NCBI RefSeq assembly: GCF_003985155.1
Contig: NZ_ML133686.1
Location: 404,001-468,000 of the forward strand
Direction: 5' to 3'
DNA length: 64,000 nt
Source of the DNA: Rhizobium vallis
Lineage (GTDB): Bacteria; Pseudomonadota; Alphaproteobacteria; Rhizobiales; Rhizobiaceae
Below, piece after piece: positions 55,692-64,000 of this stretch. The position numbers and the translations under genes were made by a program. Below the pieces are notes generated by a model. It searched no databases, had not been told where the DNA came from, and saw only the letters and a list, made by a program, of their open reading frames with translations. How positions within the stretch are numbered: position 1 is the stretch's first letter; each line of letters begins with the position of its first letter.

Positions 55692-56634
55692 ATTTCGCAA
55701 TCTTATTGCCACTGTTCGTGGCGAGATCGGCAAAGCGGTGCAGGGGCAGGATGCGATCATCGATCTCGTCCTGATCTCGATCTTTGCCGGCGGGCACTGC
55801 CTCGTCGAAGGTCCTCCGGGCACGGCAAAGACCTTGCTCGCCCGCTCGGTTTCCGCTGCCATGGCGCTGGAATATCGTCGCATTCAGTTCACCCCCGATC
55901 TGATGCCCGGCGATGTCCTGGGCGTCAATCTCTTCAATTTCCAGAACAATCAGTTCCACCTGACCAAGGGCCCAGTCTTTACCGATATTCTTCTTGCCGA
56001 CGAGATCAACCGAGCCCCGCCGAAGACGCAATCGGCTCTGCTGCAGGCCATGAACGAGCGGATGGTGACGATCGACGGAACCGATTATTCGCTCGGGTCG
56101 AATTTCTTCGTGCTCGCCACGCAGAACCCGATCGAGCAGCAGGGCACCTATCCCTTGCCGGAAGCACAGCTCGATCGCTTTCTGTTCAAGCTCATCGTTG
56201 ATTTTCCCGACCGCGATACGGAAATCGCCATTCTCTCCAGGCATGCCAGCCAGGCGCTGAAATCGGATGCCCGCAATGCCGGCATACGGCCGCTCGTCAC
56301 CAGCGCCACGCTCGCCGCCGGACGCGCTTTGATCGATGCGATCCATCTTGATGAAACAATCTTGACCTATATCGTCGATCTCGTTCGCGCCACGCGCTCC
56401 GATCCCGATATTCTCTATGGCGCGTCGACGCGCGCTGCCGACGCTCTTGCCTCGGCAGTGCGCGTAAGGGCGGCGTTCGAGGGCCGGGATTACGGTTTGC
56501 CTGACGATGTCCAGGCATTGCTGGTGCCTGCCCTCCGTCATCGCATCGTTCTTTCGCCGTCGGCCGAAATCGACGGCCGCACGCCGGACGAGGTGCTCCG
56601 CAACATCAAGAACCGCGTGGATGCGCCCCGTTAA
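55678..56634 (+). CDS. MoxR-family AAA+ ATPase
   Basis: About 318 residues from a TTG at 55678, chosen for a GGGAG ribosome site 8 nt upstream; TTG codons at 55672 and 55642 are alternatives. Walker A is EGPPGTAKT, Walker B ILLADEINRAPPKTQSALLQAM, with sensor 1 in VLATQNPIEQQGTYPLPEAQLDRF. The GVNLFNFQNNQFHLTKGPVF insert is typical of MoxR. MoxR ATPases act as chaperones that activate DUF58 or vWA partner complexes. Overlaps the DUF4350 gene; the stop abuts the DUF58 start with no gap. Confidence 0.94.
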   Translation: MDLGEFRNLIATVRGEIGKAVQGQDAIIDLVLISIFAGGHCLVEGPPGTAKTLLARSVSAAMALEYRRIQFTPDLMPGDVLGVNLFNFQNNQFHLTKGPVFTDILLADEINRAPPKTQSALLQAMNERMVTIDGTDYSLGSNFFVLATQNPIEQQGTYPLPEAQLDRFLFKLIVDFPDRDTEIAILSRHASQALKSDARNAGIRPLVTSATLAAGRALIDAIHLDETILTYIVDLVRATRSDPDILYGASTRAADALASAVRVRAAFEGRDYGLPDDVQALLVPALRHRIVLSPSAEIDGRTPDEVLRNIKNRVDAPR

Positions 56635-57954
56635 ATGCGGCCATCCTCATATCTGATCGCGCTCGTTCTGATTTCGGCTGCGGTGACGGTCTTCGTCAGC
56701 GTGTGGTGGCGCGACGTGAGCTATGTCCTGCTTCTCATGTGGCTTGCGCTCGCAGCGCTGACGGTCGCCGATCTGGTCATTTCCCGACTGTCGGGCCGGA
56801 TGACGCTCGAATTCGATCTGCCGCCGCAAGGTTTCGTCGGCCACACCGCCGCCTTCACCGTCGGCATGTGGCCACAGAAGAACGCGCTGCCTGACAAGAT
56901 CGACATCCGGCTCGATTGCTCGCCCGAACTCGTCGTCGGCGAAATCAGATGGCTGAACCAGGCATCGGACGCCGAGGGAAAACAGGCCAAGTCCTCTCTG
57001 GACCTTCACCTGACACGACGGGGGCAATTTGCGGTCAATGAACTGTGGCTGAAGTGGCCATCGCGATTGAAGTTGCTCGACATCATTGCCCGCATGCAAG
57101 TGGGAAAAGAGATCGCCGTTCAGCCCGACATATCGCCGGTGCTGTCAGGGGCGATAAGAACCCAAATCCTGCCGCTCGAAGCCGGCCAGAAGGATTTGCG
57201 GCTGCGCGGCGAGGGATCGGAATTCCATCAGCTCAGGGAATTTGCCAGCGGCATGGATCCGCGCAGCATCGATTGGAAACGGTCGGCGCGAATGCGCAGT
57301 CTTGTCGTGCGCGAGATGCGGGCCGAACGAAACCACCAGGTCATCCTATGCATCGATTCCGGACGGCTGATGGCCGAGCAGCTCGCCGGCTTCACCAAGC
57401 TCGACCGCGCGATCAACGCGGCGCTCGCCATGTGCTGGGGTGCGGGGCTTGCTGGCGATCTCGTCGGCTTCTACAGTTTCGACAGCCGCCCACGCCTGTT
57501 CGTGCCGGCCCTGCCTGGCCGATCGGCCTTTCCGCGACTGCAGACGGTGTGCGCCGGCTTGCGCTATGAAACCCAGGAGACCAACCATACGCTGGGGCTG
57601 ACGCATCTGTCGGGACGCCTGAAGCGGCGTTCGCTGATCGTGATATTCTCCGATTTCGTCGACACCATTACGGCGGAGCTGATGATCGAGAACATACAGG
57701 TGCTCGCCCGGCATCATTTCATCGTCTACGTCGCCTTGCGCGATCCCATGCTGGCGAAGTTTGTGGAACCCGAAGAGACGACGCTCGACGCCGTTGCTCG
57801 CTCCGTTGCAGCCCGTCAGATCCTTCATGAGCGGCGCGCCGTCATGGAAAAGCTCGCGCGCCTCGGCGTACTTTGTCTCGACAGCACACCGGAAGCGCTG
57901 ACCTCGGATCTCATTGCACGCTACATCGAAATCAAATCCCGTGAGATGATATGA
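56635..57954 (+). CDS. DUF58 (vWA-like) protein
   Basis: 439 residues. Two N-terminal membrane helices (about 5-45), then a beta domain, then the DUF58 core with EFHQLREFASGMDPRSIDWK and REMRAERNHQVILCIDSGRLM, where the IDSGR segment occupies the place of a MIDAS loop. The C-terminal part has RRSLIVIFSDFVDTITAEL. DUF58 proteins are thought to be MoxR clients. ATG is directly after the MoxR stop; 4-bp overlap with the next gene. Confidence 0.92.
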   Translation: MRPSSYLIALVLISAAVTVFVSVWWRDVSYVLLLMWLALAALTVADLVISRLSGRMTLEFDLPPQGFVGHTAAFTVGMWPQKNALPDKIDIRLDCSPELVVGEIRWLNQASDAEGKQAKSSLDLHLTRRGQFAVNELWLKWPSRLKLLDIIARMQVGKEIAVQPDISPVLSGAIRTQILPLEAGQKDLRLRGEGSEFHQLREFASGMDPRSIDWKRSARMRSLVVREMRAERNHQVILCIDSGRLMAEQLAGFTKLDRAINAALAMCWGAGLAGDLVGFYSFDSRPRLFVPALPGRSAFPRLQTVCAGLRYETQETNHTLGLTHLSGRLKRRSLIVIFSDFVDTITAELMIENIQVLARHHFIVYVALRDPMLAKFVEPEETTLDAVARSVAARQILHERRAVMEKLARLGVLCLDSTPEALTSDLIARYIEIKSREMI

Positions 57955-59033
57955 TGGATATCGGTATCGACGGCAGGATAGATCGGGGCGCGACGGCCAA
58001 TGCCGGCGCTGTCCAGAATGATATGCTGCGTTCGGCGCGCTTCCGGGTGGAGCGCGAGGCGCACTGGCGCCAGCTGGACATACTCGTGACGCGTGCCGAG
58101 CGAGGCGGCACTGCTGCGCTTGGCTATGATGAGGTCCGCAATCTCGCCAGCGGCTACAGGCAGGCGATGAATTCGCTGAGCGTGGCGCGCGACATTTCTC
58201 TCGATCGCGCCCTGATCGCCTATCTGGAAAGCCTGTGCGCCCGGGCTTATCTCGTCGTCTATGCCCCGCAGGAAAGTCTGGGCGGGCTGACGACCCGCCT
58301 GCTGACCCGAGGTATTCCGCAGGCGGTGCGCCGCTCGGCCCTGCCTCTATTCATCGGCTTCCTGGCGCTCATCCTCGGGGCGGCCGCCGGATACAGGCTC
58401 TACGAAAACGACCCGAGCTGGTTCTATACGTTTGTGCCCCCAGAAATGGCCGATCAGCGCACGCCGGACGCGTCGGCCGATTACCTGCGCTCGACCATCT
58501 ATGGCGACGAAGGGCAACATGACAGCGACCAGCTGGCCGCATTTTCCGCGTTCCTCTTTTCCCACAATACCAGCATCGTCGTGCTGATCTTCACGCTCGG
58601 CGTTTTCGTGTCGGTGCCGAGCTTCATTCTGACCTTTTACAACGGTCTGATCCTCGGCGCATTTTTCGCGATGTTTGCTCGCAAGGGGCTCGGTTACGAC
58701 GTCTTCGCCTGGCTCTCGATCCACGGTGTCACCGAACTTGCGGCAATCGCCATCGCTTGCGCCGGCGGCGCAAGGCTCGGACTTGCCGTTCTGCTTCCGG
58801 GTGCGCGGACGCGAAAGGAAGCCTTGCGCCACCAGGCCCATGATGCCGTCAAGCTCGCGATCCTCGCAGCACTCATGCTCGTCGTCGCAGCCTTCATCGA
58901 AGGGTTCCTTCGCCAGCTGATACAGGATCCAACCTCGCGCCTGATCATCGGCTGGGGCGTCGGTCTCTTCTGGATCGCCTGGCTGACGCTTGGCGGCCGC
59001 GAAAGCAAAGCGTCACGTGAGGCCGTGCGATGA
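57951..59033 (+). CDS. Stage II sporulation protein M-like (DUF95) membrane protein
   Basis: 360 residues. The soluble N-terminus (1-125) precedes multiple helices: PLFIGFLALILGAAAGYRLYE, then a loop with two NTSIVVLIFTLGVFVSVPSF helices and ILTFYNGLILGAFFAMFARKG, and LSIHGVTELAAIAIACAGGARLG. These are the SpoIIM/DUF95 hallmarks. This organism does not sporulate; the family is common in MoxR operons as a putative membrane partner. An ATG at 57954 is an alternative start. It overlaps neighbours by 4 bp on both sides. Confidence 0.9.
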   Translation: MMDIGIDGRIDRGATANAGAVQNDMLRSARFRVEREAHWRQLDILVTRAERGGTAALGYDEVRNLASGYRQAMNSLSVARDISLDRALIAYLESLCARAYLVVYAPQESLGGLTTRLLTRGIPQAVRRSALPLFIGFLALILGAAAGYRLYENDPSWFYTFVPPEMADQRTPDASADYLRSTIYGDEGQHDSDQLAAFSAFLFSHNTSIVVLIFTLGVFVSVPSFILTFYNGLILGAFFAMFARKGLGYDVFAWLSIHGVTELAAIAIACAGGARLGLAVLLPGARTRKEALRHQAHDAVKLAILAALMLVVAAFIEGFLRQLIQDPTSRLIIGWGVGLFWIAWLTLGGRESKASREAVR

Positions 59034-59929
59034 ACCAGTCGGCCAAGGACGGCAAGCGCGCCGGGGAGTTCATCCCGCCGGAAGGCGTCCCGATCACTTT
59101 CGCCATTGCTTCGCTCGGAACACGTTTCGGCGCGCAATTCCTCGACATCCTCTTCACGACGATCGCCATCTTCATCATTGCCTTCGCAATCGTCTTTACC
59201 GGTGTGCTGCCTGCGAGCGCCCAGGGGATGCTGATGGTGCTGATTGGTTTTCTGGTGCAGACCCCTTATTACATTCTCTCGGAGCTCATCTGGAACGGCC
59301 GCACGCCCGGAAAGAGGATCACGGGCATCCGCGTCATCAACATGGACGGACGACGGCTCACGCCGCACCAGGTGACCGCGCGCAACCTGATGAAGGAGGT
59401 GGAGATTTTCGCCCCGATGAGCCTTTTGGCTTCGGTCGGCGCTCAATCGGCCTGGGAAAACGGTCTGACAAGCCTCTGGCTCCTGGTGGTCGTGGTCGTT
59501 CCCTTCACCAACCGGCGCCGGCAACGGCTTGGCGACATCATCGCCGGCACCCTTGTCGTCGACAATCCGCGCTCCGTGCTGCTCTCCGACCTCGCTCTGT
59601 CTGCGCCTGCCGCCGCATCTGCGCAGCCCGCCTTCGATTTCCTGCCGGAACATCTCGATGTCTACGGCAAATATGAGCTGCAGACGCTGGAAGACGTGCT
59701 GCGTGACTCCACGAAGAAGTTCAACAACGAAGAAATCGTCAAGATCGTGCGGACGATCACCAAAAAGATCCGCTACGAAGATGCCGTGAAATCAGGCCAG
59801 GAGATGGTCTTCCTCAACGAATTCTACCGCGCCCAGCGCGAGCATCTGGAGAGCCTCAAGCTTTTCGGCACGCTGCGCGAGAACAAGTATCATGAGTATG
59901 CGCGGACGGACGCGAAGAGGCTGATTTGA
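59030..59929 (+). CDS. RDD-family membrane protein
   Basis: 299 residues. The RDD domain starts near residue 20 with SLGTRFGAQFLDILFTTIAIF (the Arg and two Asp pattern appears as R-F-G-A-Q-F-L-D), has ELIWNGRTPGKRITGIRVINMDG, and ends with RRRQRLGDIIAGTLVV. A charged cytoplasmic tail of about 110 residues follows (KKFNNEEIVKIVRTITKKIRYE). It is the last conserved gene of the MoxR operon. The molecular function of RDD proteins is generally unknown. Confidence 0.92.
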   Translation: MNQSAKDGKRAGEFIPPEGVPITFAIASLGTRFGAQFLDILFTTIAIFIIAFAIVFTGVLPASAQGMLMVLIGFLVQTPYYILSELIWNGRTPGKRITGIRVINMDGRRLTPHQVTARNLMKEVEIFAPMSLLASVGAQSAWENGLTSLWLLVVVVVPFTNRRRQRLGDIIAGTLVVDNPRSVLLSDLALSAPAAASAQPAFDFLPEHLDVYGKYELQTLEDVLRDSTKKFNNEEIVKIVRTITKKIRYEDAVKSGQEMVFLNEFYRAQREHLESLKLFGTLRENKYHEYARTDAKRLI

Positions 59930-59940
59930 GGCGGAGTGAA

Positions 59941-60183
59941 TTGCCCACGATTGGCCGCCTCATCGCTCTGAGCATTCTGTATCCTGCTGCGATATATGCG
60001 GTATACGCCTATTTCGTCTTCGGTGATCTATGCGCTCAAGGAGATACTTCATGCGTATGGGTCTACGGAATTGCTTGGATGATCACATTGGTGGTTCTCG
60101 CGTGCCTCACGGCCGCTACCTGGGTGAAGCTGCTTGCTGCCTGGTTTTTCCGACTTTCAGAGTGGCTGTCTTCAGATCGATAA
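59941..60183 (+). CDS. Small two-helix membrane protein, unknown
   Basis: About 80 residues from a TTG at 59941 with GGAG just upstream; a TTG at 59926 that overlaps the RDD stop would add five residues. Two membrane helices are visible (LIALSILYPAAIYAVYAYFVFG and GIAWMITLVVLACLTAATWVKLL), with two Cys in the short loop between (CAQGDTSC). No family recognised. Base composition is more A/T-rich than the operon it follows. Probably real given the hydrophobic pattern, but not proven. Confidence 0.6.
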   Translation: MPTIGRLIALSILYPAAIYAVYAYFVFGDLCAQGDTSCVWVYGIAWMITLVVLACLTAATWVKLLAAWFFRLSEWLSSDR

Positions 60184-60215
60184 CGCGCAGACTATAGACA
60201 ACGTGAGGGAACGTA

Positions 60216-60428
60216 ATGAAGCGTAAGACGCTGTTTATATTATCTTTGTCTGCGCTAGCCGGTTGCGGCCTCTCTGTCGTTGATAAGGTGCCGAATAAGG
60301 GCGAGCTCAGGCCAGGACAACAGGTCATTGTCGGAGATGGCTCCTGCCCAATGTTGGAGATGAAGCTCGTTACAGGAGGTCGCTCTGGTCAGCCTGATGA
60401 AGTAGAATGCGTGCCGAAGTTTCATTAA
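60216..60428 (+). CDS. Small putative lipoprotein
   Basis: 70 residues with a GAGGGAA ribosome site. A short signal ends in a lipobox LSALAGC (lipidated Cys17). The mature part of about 54 residues has two Cys (GDGSCPMLEMKLVTGGRSG and EVECVPKFH) that could form a disulfide. No family recognised. It follows the small membrane protein by 32 bp. Confidence 0.68.
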   Translation: MKRKTLFILSLSALAGCGLSVVDKVPNKGELRPGQQVIVGDGSCPMLEMKLVTGGRSGQPDEVECVPKFH

Positions 60429-60476
60429 CCGCGTGACTCAGGCTGCTACGATCATTTGATAGAAATGGGTTAGGGG

Positions 60477-60670
60477 GTGAGTGCGCGAAGGGAGTTCGGC
60501 GCTCACGCTCCTGTGCTTGTCACGTGAATCCAGCTACCGCGCGTCTGCGCGGTAATTGACTCACCCGCCATCAGGGGGATGCAAAAAATCTTTACTGCCC
60601 AAGGACTTGGGTAGTCTGGATCTCTTTGACAAGCACAGAGATGAGGGTAGAAAAGTCGGAGGCTCCGACT
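60477..60670. other. Intergenic region with nested inverted repeats, possible structured RNA
   Basis: In the 343-bp gap 60429-60771 several complementary segments nest. GTGAGTGC (60477-60484) pairs with GCGCTCAC (60499-60506). CTGTGCTTGTCA (60511-60522) pairs perfectly with TGACAAGCACAG (60627-60638). Inside that pair lie a stem TACCGCGC/GCGCGGTA (60535-60554, tetraloop) and ACTGCCCAAG/CTTGGGTAGT (60594-60615, one G-T). AGTCGGAG/CTCCGACT follows (60654-60670). This could be a noncoding RNA of either strand. On the minus strand the 60594-60615 stem is followed by a T run (60588-60583), so part may also terminate the cyclase transcript. No known RNA family was recognised. Confidence 0.5.
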
Positions 60671-60771
60671 GATCGCTATGATGACCAAGGGGGATCAGGG
60701 ACTACGGCTATCACAGTGTCTATGTCTGGCTCGCCACAGCGATTCACTTACGTCGAAATTGCGGAATAACG

Positions 60772-62685
60772 CTAACAACCGGCCTCCCCAATCAACTCCC
60801 AAATATCCACCTGTTCAGCCCGCCCTTTGACCTGTACGAGGCCCAGCGGCCGAAACCCGAACCGATCTCCCACCGCATCATGAACGGCCGCACTCACCAG
60901 GATCGACGTCCCAAACTCCTTGTTCAATCCCTCCAGTCGTGACGCGACATTGATCGTATCGCCCATGGCCGTGTACTGCTGTCGCGAAATCGCGCCGAAA
61001 CTGCCGACGACCGCCGGGCCGGTATGCAAACCAAATCGGGTGATGAGCGCGGGGCGGCTGTTCTTACAGTTCAATTCGTTCAAGTCGTCGATCGCCGCTT
61101 TCATCGCCAGCGCGCATCGGCAGCCGTGCTCGACATGCCCGATATCCGGAACCGGAGCGTTCCACATGACGAAAATGGAGTCGCCGAGATACTGGACGAC
61201 GGTTCCGCCATTCTGCTCGGCGATGGTGTTCAGCCGTTCGAAATAGGCCGACAGCGTATCGACCACGTCCTCAGGCGAATTGAGCTCGGATATGGTTGTG
61301 AAATCTCTGATATCGGTGAACAGCACGGTCACATCCTGCCGCTTCGCCTTGACGACCGTTCGCCCCTCAGGACTGACGATCCGCCGCACCACTTCTCGGG
61401 GCACATAAAGGGCAAACTGGCCGATGGCATGACGGCTTGCCGAGAGCGCGCTTGCGAGTGTGTTGATCTCCGATATCCAGGAATGCGCCAAGGCTTTCTC
61501 GCCGACATCGAGATCGCCGATCCTGCGCGCCTCGTCCGCGAGCCTATAGAGAGAGCGGCTGACCATGCGGGAAAGCACCACCGATGCAGCTACACCCACG
61601 ATCAAGAGGACGCTGGCAATCAGGAGATTGCGCACGAGCAGCCGGTTGGCCTCGGCCACGAGGTCGTCCAGCGGCACGACGATTGCGGCCGTGCTTCCCT
61701 GGAACAGGCCGGACACACTGACGGGGGCCATCTGTACCAGGTAGCTTGCGCCATCGAGATCGAATCGTGCCGCGCCACCGCTTGCGAAGGCGGGGTCGCG
61801 CCGCAGCCTGGCCACGGTTTCAAGGCTCGTGTCGAAACTGTTTGCCGTCGCGGCGAATGCGCCTGATGTTCTCGCCCACAACCCGATGATCCTGCTCATG
61901 ATCTGAGAGTTGGAATGGGCGACGAGATTGCCGCCTTCATCGATGATGTAGGCGCGGGCATGCTGCGAAATTCCCTGCGCATCCAGCAGGCGGCCGATCG
62001 TCTGCAGGTGAATGTTGATGCCGATGACCACCTGGCTGTCACCCTTCATCGGAGCTGCAATGGTCAGCGTGGGAACATTGAGCGTTCCGGTCACATAGGG
62101 TCCGACGGAGACTGGAACGCCATCCTGAACGACGGATTGATACCAGGGGCGTTGCCGCGGATCGAAGGAAGCGTATTCAACGTTCCGCTCGCCGATCGGT
62201 CTTGCCTGGCCGTCGAGAAAACGAAGTGTCGAGATGACATCTGCGCTTTCTCTCCTGGCGATTGTCCTGACCGCGAAAGCCGAACCAACGGGCGCGGAGA
62301 GGGTCTGGCGAACATCCTCTCTCACGAGGTTGATGACCTGCAGATAAGAACCGTCAGGATATCCGGTGTAGATACTTGTCGCCTCGGGGACGTTTCGCAG
62401 AACTTCCAGAAAGAATTCCTGTTTTGCCTCGATATCCTGAGGCGGCGCAGAAACGAGCTGAGGCGCGGTCGATGCCAGTGCGACCGCTTCGGTGCCTCCC
62501 TGCAGTGTATTGCGGTATCCCTCGATCAGCCGCAGGCTCATCTCGCGCATCTGCTGCGCGCCGGCATTCACTGCAGCATCGCTTCCCTGCCTGAATGCCA
62601 TCCAGATGATCGGCATCGACGTGCAGAGCAGCGAGGCTACGACCAGGACGCCGAGATGCACTCTGAGCGGTTTAGACCAGCGCAC
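60772..62685 (-). CDS. Membrane-anchored class III cyclase: dCache-HAMP-cyclase
   Basis: 637 residues. TM1 (about 8-30) and TM2 (about 352-375) bracket a periplasmic dCache-like sensor with IYTGYPDGSYLQVINL, FDPRQRPWYQSVV and ARAYIIDEGGNLVAHS. A HAMP-like linker (RMVSRSLYRLADEARRIGDLD) follows, then the cyclase domain: VTVLFTDIRDFTTIS and VQYLGDSIFVMWNAP carry the two metal-binding Asp, and MGDTINVASRLEGLNK the Asn/Arg pair, so it is likely active. It resembles rhizobial CyaA-type sensors. The ligand is unknown. The nearest gene on the other side is a broken MFS-like gene, 357 bp away. Confidence 0.94.
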   Translation of the reverse strand: MRWSKPLRVHLGVLVVASLLCTSMPIIWMAFRQGSDAAVNAGAQQMREMSLRLIEGYRNTLQGGTEAVALASTAPQLVSAPPQDIEAKQEFFLEVLRNVPEATSIYTGYPDGSYLQVINLVREDVRQTLSAPVGSAFAVRTIARRESADVISTLRFLDGQARPIGERNVEYASFDPRQRPWYQSVVQDGVPVSVGPYVTGTLNVPTLTIAAPMKGDSQVVIGINIHLQTIGRLLDAQGISQHARAYIIDEGGNLVAHSNSQIMSRIIGLWARTSGAFAATANSFDTSLETVARLRRDPAFASGGAARFDLDGASYLVQMAPVSVSGLFQGSTAAIVVPLDDLVAEANRLLVRNLLIASVLLIVGVAASVVLSRMVSRSLYRLADEARRIGDLDVGEKALAHSWISEINTLASALSASRHAIGQFALYVPREVVRRIVSPEGRTVVKAKRQDVTVLFTDIRDFTTISELNSPEDVVDTLSAYFERLNTIAEQNGGTVVQYLGDSIFVMWNAPVPDIGHVEHGCRCALAMKAAIDDLNELNCKNSRPALITRFGLHTGPAVVGSFGAISRQQYTAMGDTINVASRLEGLNKEFGTSILVSAAVHDAVGDRFGFRPLGLVQVKGRAEQVDIWELIGEAGC

Positions 62686-63042
62686 GAGATTTCCCTCGAA
62701 ATGCGGACCGCCTCAGCGCACCTATCGTTTCATGATCGTTGATTGTGCAGGAATGAGCGTCCCCAACGGCGGTAGCTAACCGCTTTTTTCAAACTTGCAC
62801 AAGGCGTCGATGCGGGTACTCCGCCGGCTAGCCGGACCGGCTGCTCGGCAGAAGATGTCCGTTCGTGGTCCTCTCCTCTTGTCGGCATCCGCCTTGTTGG
62901 GGCGCGAATGAAGAGCCCGCGATTGATTGGCCTCCAAGCCTCTCGAAAATCGTCGCCGCGCTTCTATTTGCGTCATGGCCAGTATTTCACCGGTTCGCCA
63001 TTGGGGCGACGAGTGATGATTTCGAACGGAGCCGTCTCATTG
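62686..63042. other. Divergent intergenic region
   Basis: 357 bp between the cyclase and the frameshifted MFS-like gene. No supported gene. A perfect 12-bp palindrome CCGGCTAGCCGG lies at 62824-62835. Nothing else was recognised. Confidence 0.45.
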
Positions 63043-64000
63043 ATGGAAAACACCTCTCAGCCTTCCAGCGAGGCCGAATGGACGCTGGCCGATTTCCTCA
63101 GCACTTATCGTTATTGGGCCTTGTTTCTTGCCTCGCTGCTTGTCGCAGTCGGCGGGCAAGGGCTCACTACGGTCTTTCCGCTGATTGCGCGGGAGACCGG
63201 GAGCGATTATCAGACTGTCGCGATCTTCTATCTCGGCTCCAATGCCGGCTGGATCACCGGCGCCTTCCTGGCTTCGTCGTTGCCAGCCGCCACGGTCGGC
63301 CGGCGCTGATCCTGCCGCTGATCGCCTGCGCCCTTGTCGCCGTCAGCGTCGTGCCGGCGCCGACGCTCTGGGCCTCGCCGGTCTTTCTGTTTCTGTTCGG
63401 ATTATTATTCGGCACAGTCCGGGCCGTTTTTCCGCTGGCGATCTTTATATTCCTGGTCGGCGGGCGGCCCGGTAAGATCGATTTCGGCTGCGCGTTCACG
63501 CTGATGTCGACAACGATCCTGACCTCGGCCCTCGCACCCAGCGGCGTCTCCTGGTTATATCAGGCCGACCAGAGCGGGCTGCCTGTCATCCTGGGGTTCC
63601 TCTTCTGTCTGGTGATTGCCATCATCCTGTTGCTGCCGGCGCAGCATTTGGCTTTCGACGACACACCGCGTCAGCGCCACAGGCCGATCGCGCCGCAAAA
63701 GCGATCGCCGCTCATGGTCGCCGCGATCCTGACCACGCCACCCGTGCTGATCTTCCTCCTTACTCTTGGCGTCTATGGTTTTCAGGTCGATGGTCTCCAA
63801 GCGAACGGCTACTTCGAGATCACGCTGCTTCTCGCCTTCCTGGTGCTCGTCATCACGATCGCCGCCGTCATCTATCTTGCCTATTGGTCCTATCGCATCC
63901 ATGGCGAACTCGCGGGAGCTGCACCCTCGCAGCGCCTGCTCACCCCGCTTGCCGCCATGCTGATCGCGATCTTCGTGCCGCTCGGTCTGCCGGTTCTCCT
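63043..64000 (+). pseudogene. MFS-like membrane transporter with an apparent frameshift, cut by the window edge
   Basis: From an ATG at 63043 (or 63016) a frame encodes YRYWALFLASLLVAVGGQGL and SNAGWITGAFLASSLPAATV, two MFS-like helices, then meets a TGA at 63307-63309. In the frame one base earlier, starting near 63300, LILPLIACALVAVSVVP and about 220 further hydrophobic residues run without a stop to base 64000. The two parts read as one continuous transporter broken by loss of one base (or gain of two) between about 63285 and 63309. This may be a true pseudogene or a sequencing error. The family beyond MFS-like membrane protein is not resolved; the 3' end lies outside the window. Confidence 0.7.

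Overview
The window looks like a chromosomal segment of a Rhizobium-type alphaproteobacterium. The DNA is uniformly GC-rich, and the gene families fit that group: a TreY maltooligosyl-trehalose synthase, a cyoABCD quinol oxidase followed by SURF1, two LacI regulators, several class III nucleotide cyclases and an FNR/FixK-type box. No rRNA, tRNA, CRISPR array, insertion sequence or prophage was seen. The genus is an inference from family content, not from a marker gene.

Layout. 1-10.1 kb (minus): alpha-2-macroglobulin, PBP1C and a treY cut by the window edge. 10.3-16.6 kb: an exported single-Cys MsrA, a receiver-only response regulator, a divergent TetR/Bcr-type drug exporter pair, two tandem LacI regulators and a small repeat-containing secreted protein. 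16.8-20.6 kb (minus): two ABC exporter half-transporters whose motifs predict an asymmetric heterodimer. 20.9-25.1 kb: two DUF1254/DUF1214 exported proteins and a divergent FAD-dependent protein. 25.2-27.1 kb: a PAS-PAS hybrid histidine kinase. 27.1-32.2 kb (minus): cyoABCD-SURF1. 32.5-34.8 kb: an MHS-type MFS carrier behind an FNR-like box, and a ParE-type toxin-antitoxin pair.

34.8-41.8 kb (minus) is the most unusual part. Three glycosyltransferases are followed by a 904-residue ABC-transporter-like membrane protein that has lost every catalytic ATPase motif, and by a stand-alone cyclic-nucleotide-binding protein. 41.9-47.9 kb (minus) is a complete Opp/Dpp-class peptide importer (ATPase, binding protein, two permeases). 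48.1-53 kb: a class III cyclase, a WbpA-like UDP-sugar dehydrogenase, a cyclase-related DUF3095 protein and a small methyltransferase. 53.2-59.9 kb (plus) is a tight DUF805-DUF4129-DUF4350-MoxR-DUF58-SpoIIM-RDD operon. It is followed by two small genes of different base composition, a region able to fold into an elaborate RNA, a membrane-anchored Cache-HAMP cyclase, and an MFS-like gene broken by an apparent one-base frameshift at the window edge.

Working together: many genes concern the envelope (PBP1C with macroglobulin, ABC exporters, glycosyltransferases, UDP-sugar dehydrogenase, MoxR/DUF58 operon). Three cyclase-fold genes and one cNMP-binding protein lie within about 28 kb, suggesting a cyclic-nucleotide signalling theme. 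All functions are inferred from motifs read directly from translations; no database search was run.
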